Of a DNA stretch of 64,000 nt, positions 44,030-54,242 are shown in pieces. The notes under the pieces were generated by a model. It did no database searches. It had not been told where the DNA came from and saw nothing but the letters and a program-made list of their open reading frames with translations. Source of the stretch: Gigaspora rosea (taxonomy: Eukaryota > Glomeromycota > Glomeromycetes > Diversisporales > Gigasporaceae); assembly GCA_003550325.1 (NCBI GenBank), contig QKWP01000275.1, positions 70,758-134,757 of the forward strand, written 5' to 3'. Numbering within the stretch: position 1 is the first letter of the stretch; each line of letters opens with the position of its first letter. A program made the translations under genes and the position numbers.

Positions 44030-44225
44030 GACAAAGCTAGTTTTTTAGATTAGTTTTTTAAATGTATAGTTTTTTAGTAAAGTAGTTTTAAATAAATAGT
44101 TTTTTTAGATTTATAGATTTTTTGACAAGTGGTTTTTTAGATAATAGTAGTTTTTTAGACAAGTAGTTATTAGGTAAATAGTTTTTTAAATGAGTAATTT
44201 TTAGTCAAGTCAAAACTAAAACTAT
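44030..44225. repeat. GTAGTTTTTTAGA motif array
   Basis: About nine copies of TAGTTTTTTAGAYAA with variable spacing, opening TTGACAAAG and closing AGTCAAGTCAA. Same style as the other single-motif arrays; no TSD found. Confidence 0.55.
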
Positions 44226-44229
44226 TATA

Positions 44230-44905
44230 ACTAGAAATAGTAGAATATAAACGAGTCGATCAGAGCTTGCTATTAAAAGGAAGTTAAATGCTCAAAGATA
44301 ATTTTTAAGATTAGTTAAATATAAATTATAGATTATTAGAATCATTCAAATTAGAATATAGTTAAAGTTCATATTTTAAATTTAATAAAATGAACTTGAA
44401 TACATAATTTAAATCTAGTTTATTTTTAATTTATTCTAAATATATTAACAGTATAATCATAGATTTGTTATTGAAACATTCGACTCTACAATTAATCAAG
44501 TTTATATAATTAAACATATAATAAATTGAGTTACTACATAATTAGTATTAAAAAAAAAATAAATCAGTAGACCAAAGAATAAATATAGATCTATTTCTTT
44601 GTTAAATTACTATAATTAATTAATATATAAAATTCAAATTTTATATCAAAAATCCATGAACTCTAATTACAATAATATTAATTTATGTTCTTAATAATTT
44701 AAATATACCAATTAATTAATACTTTTTAGGGTTTTATTTTTTGGTGAACCTGTACTATGGTGTATCACTAGTCACGTGATCAATTTATATAATACGGTTT
44801 TTCAGATTTTTTAATTTTAATTCTACGTATAATGATAATAATACAATATATCAGTAATAATAATGTATGTTAAATAATCTGCAATTTATTTATAAAAAAT
44901 CAAGA
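44230..44905. other. AT-rich intergenic DNA
   Basis: No gene or definable repeat. A TCACGTGATC word at 44771 is isolated. Confidence 0.45.
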
Positions 44906-44913
44906 ATTGGGGG

Positions 44914-45164
44914 ATGGCTAAAACAATGTACCCACGTGATTTTTTGAAATTTTAGTTAAAATTCGTATCAGAGTCTGTTTAACATTAGAGTCAGGGTTAG
45001 GAATAGGATCAATATAGGTAAAATTACCTTCCTGACATTTTTTATTAATGGCTCAAGATAGGTTTAGAATGCTATTTTTATGTTTTTGCGGTGTAAACAA
45101 AATTTAGTAACTCTGTTTGGTTGATTTACACGAAAATGTCACGTGGGTACATGACTTTAGATGA
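44914..45164. mobile_element. MITE of the CTAACCC-core family, TGTACCCACGTGA ends
   Basis: ATGTACCCACGTGA (44926) is exactly inverted as TCACGTGGGTACAT (ending 45152). A weaker match (GGCTAAAACA/ATCTAAAGTC) extends outward. The minus-strand core reads ATTAATAAAAAATGTCAGGA, AGGTAATTTTACCTATA, CTAACCCTGACTC. Confidence 0.72.
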
Positions 45165-45169
45165 CCCAA

Positions 45170-46348
45170 GAATTGGCATAAAATATATCACTATATAACG
45201 AACTAAAAAAACTAAAACAACCAATATACTAATACCACTAACTATCCTAACTCTAACCCTAATCCTAACTCTAAACTTTAACAAGCTAAACATAAATTCC
45301 AACTAGTAACCAGTATCAAAACCATGAAACAATACAAAAATCACAGAGTTACAATGATGGCAGGACTATTAAAAACTAGCTATAGCACTACTATTGACAA
45401 CAATGAATTCACCTCTATTAACAAATTCACCTCCATTGATGAATTCACCATCAACGAATTTACTACTAACGATGAATTCACTACCAACGGCCACTAGTAC
45501 AACAAAATCAACAAAACCTGTGGCACACCAAAATGACAAGACAAGAGTACCTGCATGAAAATATTACTAACCATTCTAGAAAGCATTATTGAATGCATTC
45601 AAAAACAAAACCAAAAAAGGTATAGAAGCGTTTCAGTAATAGAAAAAAAGAAACTAACACAAAAATATGAACGTGATCACAACAACTAATCTGTTTTAAA
45701 AAATAAAAGTATTAGTTAACATATTTCATACAAAAAAAACTACAAAATACAGTAGTACACCTATTGTCCAAAGTACTAGAGATGATTACACGATACCAAA
45801 AATGATGAAGTTTGTTATTTGAAGGGAAGAAGCACTACTTAACCAGACACATATAAACAAAAAGAAGCTATCAGAAATGATGACTATAGTAACAGCGGCA
45901 TTAGTAAAAGAACTCCATTTAGTTAGCACCAGTAATGATAGTACCAGTAAAACGACGGTATTAGTACAACAATAACATACCAGTAATGACAATACTAGTA
46001 ACAGCAATACTAGTAATGGTGATACTAGTAACAGCAACACTAGTAATGTTACAGTACCGGAAGCCTTCTTTAATCCTGATAAAGTAACAATTACACAGCT
46101 CCTGAGATCTCTTACTTTGGGCGTGAAGCAGTGTGCAAGAGAAAAGTATAGTTTCTTTTATGTCTGTAAGAAACTATACACTTCTCTAAGGCAGTTCAGT
46201 ATAAAACAACAAGAGGTAATACACAGTTTATTAATTTAACCAGAGGGCTATTCCAAGGTGTCTGTTCCTTAGAAATCCCAAGAGTTTATTAATAATAATA
46301 GAGGAGGGTAATAAATATGAAGATAAAGATAAAATACAATGTCTGGAT
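45170..46348. other. Repeat-rich DNA without a gene
   Basis: Includes a CTAACCCTAATCCTAAC tract (45240-45275), GAATTCACC-type direct repeats (45405-45480) and AATACTAGTAACAG repeats (45930-46045). Minus-strand Leu/Val-rich frames over the last array reflect the repeat. AGAGAAAAGTATAGTTTCT at 46138 and its inverse around 46170 form a small hairpin. Confidence 0.5.
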
Positions 46349-46587
46349 TAGTGATGCCACCGAAATTAATTTTTGAAAAAGGCCTATTTCGTCTTTATTA
46401 GAGAAAATTAAAATTTTTTATAAGGAAGAGCAAATAAAATTTATATAGATATGTTCCTTATAATTTCGTCTATTCAAAAAAAGTATCAAATAATTTCGTC
46501 TTTCAAGTAAAATAGGTCAAAAACAATTTCGTCTTCAAATTTTAATTTCGGGTTTTAGAACCCGAAATGCTTTCGTCCTCATGTATA
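46349..46587. mobile_element. TTTCGTC motif element, copy 2, perfect 8-bp TSD
   Basis: GTCTGGAT at 46341-46348 is repeated at 46588-46595. It starts TAGTGATGCCACCGAAATT and ends GTCCTCATGTATA. It is a near-identical sister of 39509-39745, in the same orientation and 6.8 kb away. Terminal inverted repeats are short or poor. Confidence 0.85.
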
Positions 46588-46629
46588 GTCTGGATCTGTT
46601 TAAAACTAAGGGAAATAAAGTGGGTTTAT

Positions 46630-46970
46630 ATGGGGTGTCTTCAATTAAAAGGGCCCATTTTTACATTTTTTTGAAAAATGAGTTTTCGTTAAATTCATAT
46701 AAATTTTGACATGATTGACATTTTTTAATTATAAATGAAAGTCGGATTACATAATAAAAAATCAAGATAATGTAAAAAGAAAATTACATGAGGCTGCGTA
46801 GAGCCAACACATCACGAATTTACCTGATAGTCACCTGCTGTCTTTAACCAATCAATATCGTGAAATTTGATTGATCCCGGATCAGTCCGAAAATCAAAAC
46901 AAATAATTAAACTCAAATATCTCAAAATAAAATATATGTAAAAATGGGCCCTTTTAATTGAAGACACTCC
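46630..46970. mobile_element. GTGTCTTCAATTAAAAGGGC TIR element
   Basis: TATGGGGTGTCTTCAATTAA with AAGGGCCCATTTTTACAT on the left is inverted on the right (ATGTAAAAATGGGCCC, GAAGACACTCCATA). The TIRs are about 36 bp with one or two mismatches. TA lies at both ends, suggesting Tc1/mariner-type mobilisation. The interior includes a more GC-rich stretch (GAGGCTGCGTAGAGCC). Confidence 0.75.
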
Positions 46971-46982
46971 ATATATCTATTG

Positions 46983-47110
46983 AGCTAAGCATTGCTAAGC
47001 ATTGTTAAGTGTCGCTAAGCGTCATTAAGCGTCACTAAGCATTGTTAAGCGTCGCTAAGCGTCATTAAGCATCGCTAAGCGTCGTTAAGCATCGCTAAGC
47101 GTCATTGAGT
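46983..47110. repeat. GCTAAGCGTC tandem array
   Basis: About 11 copies of a 12-bp unit, TAAGCGTCGC or TAAGCATTGT, variable at three positions. Non-coding. Confidence 0.75.
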
Positions 47111-47114
47111 GATA

Positions 47115-48166
47115 TTGCACATCAATTTCGCATATCACTATTACTAAATACAGTTATTACAAAATTTCCTTATTAAGTTCTAATTTTCCAATTAATTTCT
47201 ACCAAAATTAACTAAAACCTAGTCTATAACAGTAACAATGAAATTCTATAAATAGGAAAAAGGAAAGTAGCTCAGTTAAACATGTTACAACTAAAAAAAA
47301 GCAGTAAAAAATAAAAAAATTGTAAAAAAAATTGTAAAAAAATAAACTGGTAATTATCAATGATAATGATCACTATTTATTCCCATGATCAGGGGCATGA
47401 TGCACCAAATTATAATTCCCTACTTTTTAAACTCCAAAATAAATTTAAATAATTTATATAATAATTTTTTATACTTATTTACTGAATTAACATTAAGTTT
47501 AACAAACTTGAATAGCTTAATAATTTCCAACCTATTAAAATGAATATTAACAGATTATAGTAAATTAAAAAAATATTACCAACTAACTGAAGTTTTCAGT
47601 TTCTATATAATGCAAACAAACTTTATGTAAACTAATATTAGATTATAGTAAATTAAAAAAAAAATTTTACTGACTGACCAAAGTCTATATAATACAAAAT
47701 AAAAAATCAAAATCAATTTCAAGTGGTCTAATATTAGATTAAAGTAAATTAACAAAAAAAAAATAATTTGACTGACTAACTGAAGTTTTCAGTAATGCAA
47801 AATAAAAAATTAATTTTGTGTAATCTAATATTAGATATGAACATTATTCTATTAATTTATAGTACAGTAAATTGAAAAAAATCTGACTGACTAACAGACT
47901 CTAGCAATATAAAAATGAAAAATTAACTTTGTATAGCCTAAAACAATTGCAAAACTAAACTTTATACTTGTCCTAGTAATTTATAATTTATATTAATTAT
48001 ATATTAATAATTATAATTTTAAATAGGAATCATATAAAATGACTAAAAATTTTTCTACAATTTGATCATGTATTTGGATATAGTCAATAAAAATCACCTA
48101 AATTTAAATGATAATTATATGTAGATAGATAAAATTAGTAAATTTAACTCTGTTATTATTATTAAC
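47115..48166. other. AT-rich DNA with a tandem array of about 100 bp
   Basis: Bases 47545-47925 contain four diverged units, each with AGATTATAGTAAATTAAAAA followed by CTGACTAACTGAAG and a CAAAATAAAAAAT stretch. No gene in the rest. Confidence 0.5.
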
Positions 48167-48168
48167 TA

Positions 48169-49864
48169 CAGTGGCCTGCCATATTATTACGGACACTTTT
48201 TGGGCAGCCATCAATCAAAATCGGGTAAGTAAACACATCACGAAATTTGGGTCACGTGACCGGGCGATCTCACAGTAAAACATATTAAAATTTCATACGG
48301 TTTCGATATATCGCGCAGAAATTAGGCAAAAAAAGTACAAAGTACCATTTTTGGATTTGTACGAAAATCGATTTTCTGAATTTTTTGATTTTTTTTTTTT
48401 TAAAAAAATTCAATAAAAAATCGAATTTTTGTTCGAATCGTCTCAAATTACACTCAAATGTAGCGTGACACCCAGGTCATGTTACGTGATATAAACAAAA
48501 CCTATTTATATGACAGATCGGCATAAATATGCATCTTAAATTTTTTTTCCCACGAAAAATGGGCGTAAAGAAAGATTTAACGGAATACCAACGGGGAGCC
48601 ATAATTTACGGTCACCAAAGAGGTGATTCGCTTCGTACAATTGTAGCTGCGGCTGATTGTGGTAAAACTTCTGTGTTGAAGGTTATAAAGGAGTACAGTG
48701 AGTTAGGCATAGAAGCTCAAAAAAAAAAAAAAAGGACCGGTCGCCCGAAAATTCTAGCACCCTTGGACCTTGAAAACCTAAAAAATTTAGTCATAGGTGG
48801 TAACCGTCGTCTCAACCTTCGGCAAATAACAAACCTACACAATTGCCAAAGTGAAAAAAAATTTCTGAGAGGACTATGCGTCGTTCTTTGCATAGTGTGA
48901 ACTTGTCTTCATGTGTCGCCCCTGCAAAGCCTCTTATCTCAGATGAAAATATAGTAAAAAGATATAATTGGGCACTCAAACATCAGTTTTGGTCAGTCCG
49001 GAACTTCAAGCGTGTGTTGTGGTCGGACGAGACCTATGTACATCTTTTTCTGGGTTCCCCTGGCCATGTGTAGCACAAACTACACGAAAAATGGGAAATC
49101 GATTGTATCGGTAGTAGTGTAGGGCATAGTTCTGGACGCATGTATTGGGGCTGCTTCTCCTGGTTCGGGGTTGGGCCCCTTATTCCTTTAAAATCTAATG
49201 CCAATGGTAAGTCACACCTTGAAATCCTTCGGAAGTATGCTGTTCCCACTATAAAAAACTTTCCAGCAAACAATGATTGAGGTCGCCCAATCTTCGTCCA
49301 TGATAATGCAAGACCTCATCTTGATGAGGAGGCTCTACAATACTTGAAGAAACACTGGATTCGTGTGATGGATTGGCCAGCTCAAAGTCTGGATCTTAAT
49401 CTGATTGAAAACCTGTGGGCCGAAGTAAAGTGTTCTGTACGCCGTAAAAGAAGGCCAGGTAATCTTGCAGAGCTGGATAATCTTGTCAAAAAATCGTGGT
49501 ATGAAACACCACCTGAACTTTGCCGTAAGCTGGTCGTTAGCATCCCAATCGGGTTGAAGCTTGTATAAAATCTGGAGGTGGACCCCTCAAATATTAGAAT
49601 ATAATTATTTTTTTTTTTTATAAAAAAATGTAAAAAAAAAAGAAAAAAAAAATGCAAAATTTTGATTTTCGTACAAATAAAAAAATCAAATTTTTAGAGT
49701 TTTTTGTATAACTTCTGCAAGATGAATCGAAACTGTATGAAATTTTAGTATGTTTTACTGTGAGATCGCCCGGTCACGTGATCCAAATTTCGTGTTGTGT
49801 TTACTTACCCGATTTTGACTGATGGCTGCCCAAAAAGTGTCCGTAATAATATGGCAGGCCACTG
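48169..49864 (+). mobile_element. Complete Tc1/mariner element with long TIRs
   Basis: TA occurs at 48167-48168 and 49865-49866. The ends CAGTGGCCTGCCATATTATT and its inverse continue as near-perfect TIRs for about 140 bp, including GGTCACGTGACCGGGCGATC. The 1,696-bp length and the TIR, transposase, TIR layout are those of a full-length Tc1-type element. The small number of TIR mismatches (about five or six) suggests recent insertion. Confidence 0.92.
48559..49567 (+). pseudogene. Tc1-type DD34E transposase, three lesions
   Basis: The N-terminal helix-turn-helix is intact (MGVKKDLTEYQRGAIIYGHQ, then SLRTIVAAADCGKTSVLKVI). The ATG at 48559 was chosen over 48529 because the HTH starts there. 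A GRPK hinge follows (RTGRPKILAP). The frame slips in a run of A at about 48853-48860, then resumes. The catalytic motifs remain: VLWSDETYVH (first Asp), FVHDNARPHLD (second Asp) and DWPAQSLDLNLIENLWAEVK (Glu), with 34 residues between the second Asp and the Glu. Two stops interrupt the second half, TAG at 49071 and TGA at 49278. With only one frameshift and two nonsense changes, the copy is young but cannot make its own transposase. Confidence 0.88.
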
Positions 49865-49866
49865 TA

Positions 49867-50056
49867 TATACAAAAATACATTAAGTTTTTCTATACAAAG
49901 GTCATATTTTTTGAAGCTGATCAAATAATAATATTTAAATGTAAGCTTAGTCTGTCATTACTATTAACACAATAAATCATATGAAAAAAATAAGTTTTTC
50001 TACACATTATAGTTAAATATATATATTGTATCAAAATGATATAACAGTTATAGGAC
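49867..50056. other. AT-rich spacer
   Basis: No feature seen between the Tc1 element and the next nested pair. Confidence 0.5.
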
Positions 50057-50069
50057 ATGTACACAGAAC

Positions 50070-50259
50070 AGAACCCCGAGCAATATATAGATAGGTCGCT
50101 ATTTGCTTTTGCTTATTTTTGACTATTTTTTGTAGATCTTTTCTATATTTAGTAATATTAATGCTTATTTTTGACCATTTTTCTGTAGATCTGTTCTATT
50201 TTTAGTAATATATTAAGATTTTTTAAAATAGTTAGCTGTTCATAGATTGCTCGGGTCCT
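50070..50259. mobile_element. AGAACCCCG MITE, copy 3, 8-bp TSD
   Basis: Starts AGAACCCCGAGCAATATATA and ends TTGCTCGGGTCCT. The flanks CACAGAAC (50062-50069) and CACAGGAC (50260-50267) match at 7 of 8 positions. Same family as 11714-11883 and 11902-12081. It inserted into the first bases of the element 50065-51485. Confidence 0.8.
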
Positions 50260-50425
50260 CACAGGACCTCGAATAATCTATATGAGGTTATATTTGAGCA
50301 TCATATCATAGTAAAAATTTTTTTGGTTAGCAGTTTTGGTTTGGTAATATAAGCTATGTTTCAAACATTAAATAGAACTTTTACCTATTTTTACTTTTTT
50401 TGAAATACAATGTTCTCTAAAAAAA

Positions 50426-51172
50426 NNNNNNNNNNNNNNNNNNNNNNNNNNNNNNNNNNNNNNNNNNNNNNNNNNNNNNNNNNNNNNNNNNNNNNNNNNN
50501 NNNNNNNNNNNNNNNNNNNNNNNNNNNNNNNNNNNNNNNNNNNNNNNNNNNNNNNNNNNNNNNNNNNNNNNNNNNNNNNNNNNNNNNNNNNNNNNNNNNN
50601 NNNNNNNNNNNNNNNNNNNNNNNNNNNNNNNNNNNNNNNNNNNNNNNNNNNNNNNNNNNNNNNNNNNNNNNNNNNNNNNNNNNNNNNNNNNNNNNNNNNN
50701 NNNNNNNNNNNNNNNNNNNNNNNNNNNNNNNNNNNNNNNNNNNNNNNNNNNNNNNNNNNNNNNNNNNNNNNNNNNNNNNNNNNNNNNNNNNNNNNNNNNN
50801 NNNNNNNNNNNNNNNNNNNNNNNNNNNNNNNNNNNNNNNNNNNNNNNNNNNNNNNNNNNNNNNNNNNNNNNNNNNNNNNNNNNNNNNNNNNNNNNNNNNN
50901 NNNNNNNNNNNNNNNNNNNNNNNNNNNNNNNNNNNNNNNNNNNNNNNNNNNNNNNNNNNNNNNNNNNNNNNNNNNNNNNNNNNNNNNNNNNNNNNNNNNN
51001 NNNNNNNNNNNNNNNNNNNNNNNNNNNNNNNNNNNNNNNNNNNNNNNNNNNNNNNNNNNNNNNNNNNNNNNNNNNNNNNNNNNNNNNNNNNNNNNNNNNN
51101 NNNNNNNNNNNNNNNNNNNNNNNNNNNNNNNNNNNNNNNNNNNNNNNNNNNNNNNNNNNNNNNNNNNNNNNN
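50426..51172. other. Assembly gap (747 N)
   Basis: Unsequenced. The right edge is a pure tandem array, so the true length is uncertain. Reading frames spanning it are artefacts. Confidence 1.
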
Positions 51173-51240
51173 CCCCTCTCTCCCTTTTACCCCTCTCTCC
51201 CTTTTACCCCTCTCTCCCTTTTACCCCTCTCTTCCTTTTC
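51173..51240. repeat. CCCCTCTCTCCCTTTTAC tandem repeat
   Basis: At least three exact 18-bp units and a degenerate fourth lie directly at the gap edge. The array probably extends into the gap. Confidence 0.9.
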
Positions 51241-51494
51241 CCTTCTTTCCTTTTTATCTGCCGGGTTACTATTATAGCCCAATTTTTCATTAGCACATTT
51301 CAAATATAACATTTATAAAAATTACTATATTACCATTCTTTCAAATATACTCATTTTACCCATTACCTGTTTTCAAATATAACCTTTTTCTCCAATACCT
51401 ACTTTTCAAATATAACCTTTTTTAAAAAATGGCTCTCTATCAGCTATTTTTCAACTATGACCTCACATAGATTATTCAGGGTCCTATGTACACT

Positions 51495-51870
51495 ATACAA
51501 TAAATTATAATAAAAATTATAATAAAAACATAAAATTTACTATAAAATTAAGCTTTACATTATTTTTAACTTACATATTAACTTTTTTCAAATTCTGCAG
51601 TTAAGCATATTAAAAATAGTATATTAAAGTTACTTAGAACACTTTTTTAAAATTTTGCAAAAATTAACAATTTTGCTAGTAAAATTTTATAAAAAAAAAG
51701 ATTTGCTAATTTTGAAAATACTATTATATACAAAATTTTATGCTGAACAACTTTCTTAGATGAAAAAAGTAGGTTACCTATATACTAAAGTTAAAATTTT
51801 TGGGGTTTTAATATAAAACCTTTTTTTTTTGATCAGATAATCTACTACAGGCCCTTAAGAGTAGGCTTTT
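51495..51870. repeat. Dispersed repeat of about 380 bp, inverted copy at 59105-59480
   Basis: Shares, in inverse order with 59105-59480, AAATTCTGCAGTTAAGCATA, TTTTTAAAATTTTGCAAA, TACAAAATTTTATGCTGAAC, ATATACTAAAGTTAAAATTT and CTACAGGCCCTTAA. Similarity is roughly 80%. No coding content. Confidence 0.65.
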
Positions 51871-52004
51871 TGCACATGATATTACACATATATATATTAT
51901 ACATATAGATCTTTTTAAGTACAGATAAACTGCTTTTTGTTCATTAAACTCATAGAACTAGTGCTTTATGAAGACTTATCATTTTTGTTGTTTGGTTAGT
52001 TTGT

Positions 52005-52165
52005 ATTAGCAAATTTTATATATAGATACATATATATTAATTACTAACTGAGTAAGATATATATCGATACTCATTACTCCTGCTGATTTCTATTGATAGT
52101 GATAGTAATCGATATATATCTGATATAGATATTAATCGATATATATCTGATATGATTTCAATTAA
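52005..52165. repeat. ATCGATATATATC motif element, copy 2 (half)
   Basis: Matches 40404-40560: GCAAATTTTATATATAGATA, GATATATATCGATACT, GATTTCTATTGATAGTGATA and GTAATCGATATATATCTGAT. The second palindrome arm is missing. Confidence 0.6.
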
Positions 52166-52287
52166 TAATTATTATATTTACATAATCATGCTTTTTGCAA
52201 ATTTTTAAACATTTTACAGGTTTTTGCAAGTTTTTGCAAGTTTTTACAATTTAATATAAAATTTATTTTTTTATTTATTATTATTAT

Positions 52288-52534
52288 ATGGGGTCTTTGC
52301 CTTGAAAATGACCTTACGGGGCTATGTAGATCTTATGAATAAAAATTAAAATTTTCTAGTCATCCAATAATCCAACTCAAATAATTTTTTTTTTTTATTT
52401 TATAGAACTCACTAAGCTCTACAAAATAAAAAAAGTTTATTTGAATTTGATTACTGGATAGCCAAAAATTTTAATTTTTATTCATAAAATCTATATAGCC
52501 CCATAAGGTCATTTTCAAGGCAAAGTCCCTATAT
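52288..52534. mobile_element. Foldback element of 247 bp
   Basis: The left arm TCTTTGCCTTGAAAATGACC, TTACGGGGCTATGTAGAT and TTATGAATAAAAATTAAAAT is inverted on the right (ATTTTTATTCATAAAATCTA, ATAGCCCCATAAGGTCATTT). The arms are about 95 bp with few mismatches and a loop of about 50 bp. Six bp separate it from the next palindrome. Confidence 0.8.
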
Positions 52535-52540
52535 AATATT

Positions 52541-53079
52541 TTAATTGGTGATTCGCCAGTCAGCTGATGAATGATCATAGTGTAACATGATACAAATCAC
52601 TATGTAAATCACATATATAGTGAATATGAAAAATTTCTAACATTCGTCTAAGGAAAACTTTTTTTATACTAAGCTAATCGTCCTTTCGACTAATTAAAAA
52701 TTGTAGAACTCGTCTTTGCGGTCCTAACGGTAGTTAAATCACCCAAATCGGCCCAGTAGATGCCAAGATATTCTTAAAAAAACGCGTCAACGACTATAGA
52801 AAATCTCTATATAAACAATGTATTGTTTATATAGAGATTTCTATAGTCGTTGACGCGTTTTTTCAGCATCCACTAGACCGATTTGGATGATTTAACTACC
52901 GTTAGGACCGCAAAGATGAGCTCTACAATTTTCAATTAGTCAACAAGGACGATTAGCTTAGTATAAAAAAAGTTTTCCTTGGACGAACGCCATATTTACT
53001 ATATATGTGATTTATATAGTAATTTGCATCACGTTATACTATGATCATTCTTCAGCTGACTGGCGAATCACCAATTAAA
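52541..53079. mobile_element. 539-bp near-perfect palindrome (foldback element)
   Basis: Opens TTTAATTGGTGATTCGCCAG and closes with its complement. Inner landmarks in both arms are CAGCTGA, AAAACTTTTTTTATACTAAG, GTCCTAACGGTAGTTAAATC and AACGCGTCAACGACTATAGA. The centre is near 52826 (ACAATGTATTGT). The arms of about 265 bp are highly similar. It shares the order GTAGARCTC, ATCGGCCCAGT, AGATATT and hairpin apex with 24213-24697, so they are one diverged family. Confidence 0.85.
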
Positions 53080-53084
53080 TTATT

Positions 53085-53745
53085 AAATATACAATATTTG
53101 CAAGTTTTTCAATTTAATATAAAATATTATTTTTTTATTTATTATTATTGTATATATATATATTTTTTTTATTTGGCAATCATGCCAATATTTTATTAGA
53201 TGCTTAGTTAACTGCTTAGTTGCCAGCTTTACAGAAATAAAAATTTCTTATCTAATTTACAAATATTGACTAACCTGGTTACTTCGAGAAGTACCTATAT
53301 TCGATCTGCTATAGTAGACTTTTATCTCAATACTAACTGTGTCTGTACGAACTAACTAATTAATATATCACTGAAGGACATCTACAACCTTACGTATTAT
53401 GATTGCCCTTCTTTAAACCTTCTTCTCCTAGCTTCTCGAGTAGAAGGATACTACTAATAAAAAAACAAAAACATATATAGAAAATGAAAAGGGGAAAATA
53501 AAAAAAAGGAAAAAAACCTCTACTACCTAAACGAAAACCAAATTTACAAAGATAAAAGGAAAAGGAAGAAGAAAAAGGCAAAAGAAAAGTAAAACAATAA
53601 CGGCACTATTATTGCCTGTGCTAGACTATAAAAATTATATATTGCTGCATAGAGAAACGCTCCATTATAGTACTATATGTAGAAATGAAAAAAAACCAAA
53701 ATACGCCTAGTAGAATATTCGAAAAAGAAATTTCAACTCGGGTAC
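53085..53745. other. AT-rich intergenic DNA
   Basis: Bases 53100-53155 repeat 52235-52288 (TTTCAATTTAATATAAAA, TTTATTTATTATTATT) on the other side of the two foldbacks. The purine-rich run at 53460-53600 gives a low-complexity frame only. No gene. Confidence 0.45.
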
Positions 53746-53755
53746 CCTCCTGACC

Positions 53756-54181
53756 TAGGGCTCATCATTTTCTGCGGCAACTAACCCCTAAATCCGTATG
53801 CACTACCTGATTAATTATGCGAAATTATGCAATAAATTTTTTAAAAATATGCAGCAAATTATGCAAATTTGGTAAAAATATGCATCTTTATGCAATAAAT
53901 TCTGGCTAAAATCCATTATGAATTTTTTTATGTTATACATAAACTAGTCAGTTTTTTTATTGTTTTGATTGGTTTTTTATGTTACACCTGATCTAGCCAA
54001 TCAGAATTCAGAATTTGTTAACACACGAACAACAAGCTTTTTCCTATATTTTATGCGCAGATTATGCTCTATTAAATATGCAACATTAGTCCAAATATGC
54101 AAAATATGCAATTGCATCTGCAATGCAATAAATGTCAGGTTTATGTGCAGATTTTGCAATTGCAAATTTGCACTAGCCCTA
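53756..54181. mobile_element. Motif-repeat element (AATATGCAA), perfect 8-bp TSD
   Basis: TCCTGACC at 53748-53755 is repeated at 54182-54189. The ends are TAGGGCTCATC and, inverted, TAGGGCTAGTGC. The interior is AAATTATGCAA, AATATGCA and AATTGCATCTGCAATGCA words. It is interrupted at 53935-54045 by a segment (GTTACACCTGATCTAGCC, AACAAATTC inverted) that recurs at 18395-18500. Confidence 0.88.
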
Positions 54182-54242
54182 TCCTGACCTCTGACACATC
54201 ATTCATTGTTTATCTCGTAAGCAGTACCAAAATGCGGGGTTG

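Larger units (their letters stand above)
50065..51485. mobile_element. AGGACCYTGAATAATCTAT element, perfect 8-bp TSD, contains gap and nested MITE
   Basis: ATGTACAC is present at 50057-50064 and 51486-51493. The right end, inverted, is AGGACCCTGAATAATCTATG with TGAGGTCATAGTTGA. The left end is AGGACCTCGAATAATCTATA with TGAGGTTATATTTGA (50263-50298). Its first bases are displaced by the MITE at 50070-50259. The interior beyond the gap is TTTCAAATATAACCTTTTT repeats (51285-51440) and a CCCCTCTCTCCCTTTTAC array. A gap of 747 N lies inside. Confidence 0.8.

Noticed and set aside
45786..46040. Leu/Val-rich 84-codon minus-strand frame as a membrane protein
   Set aside because: It derives from the AATACTAGTAACAG repeats; no start context or relatives.
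49034..49657. Two minus-strand frames of 79 and 91 codons
   Set aside because: They are antisense shadows of the Tc1 transposase.
50410..51309. Plus-strand frame of about 300 codons
   Set aside because: It spans the second gap; the rest is the CCCCTCTCTCCCTTTTAC tandem repeat.
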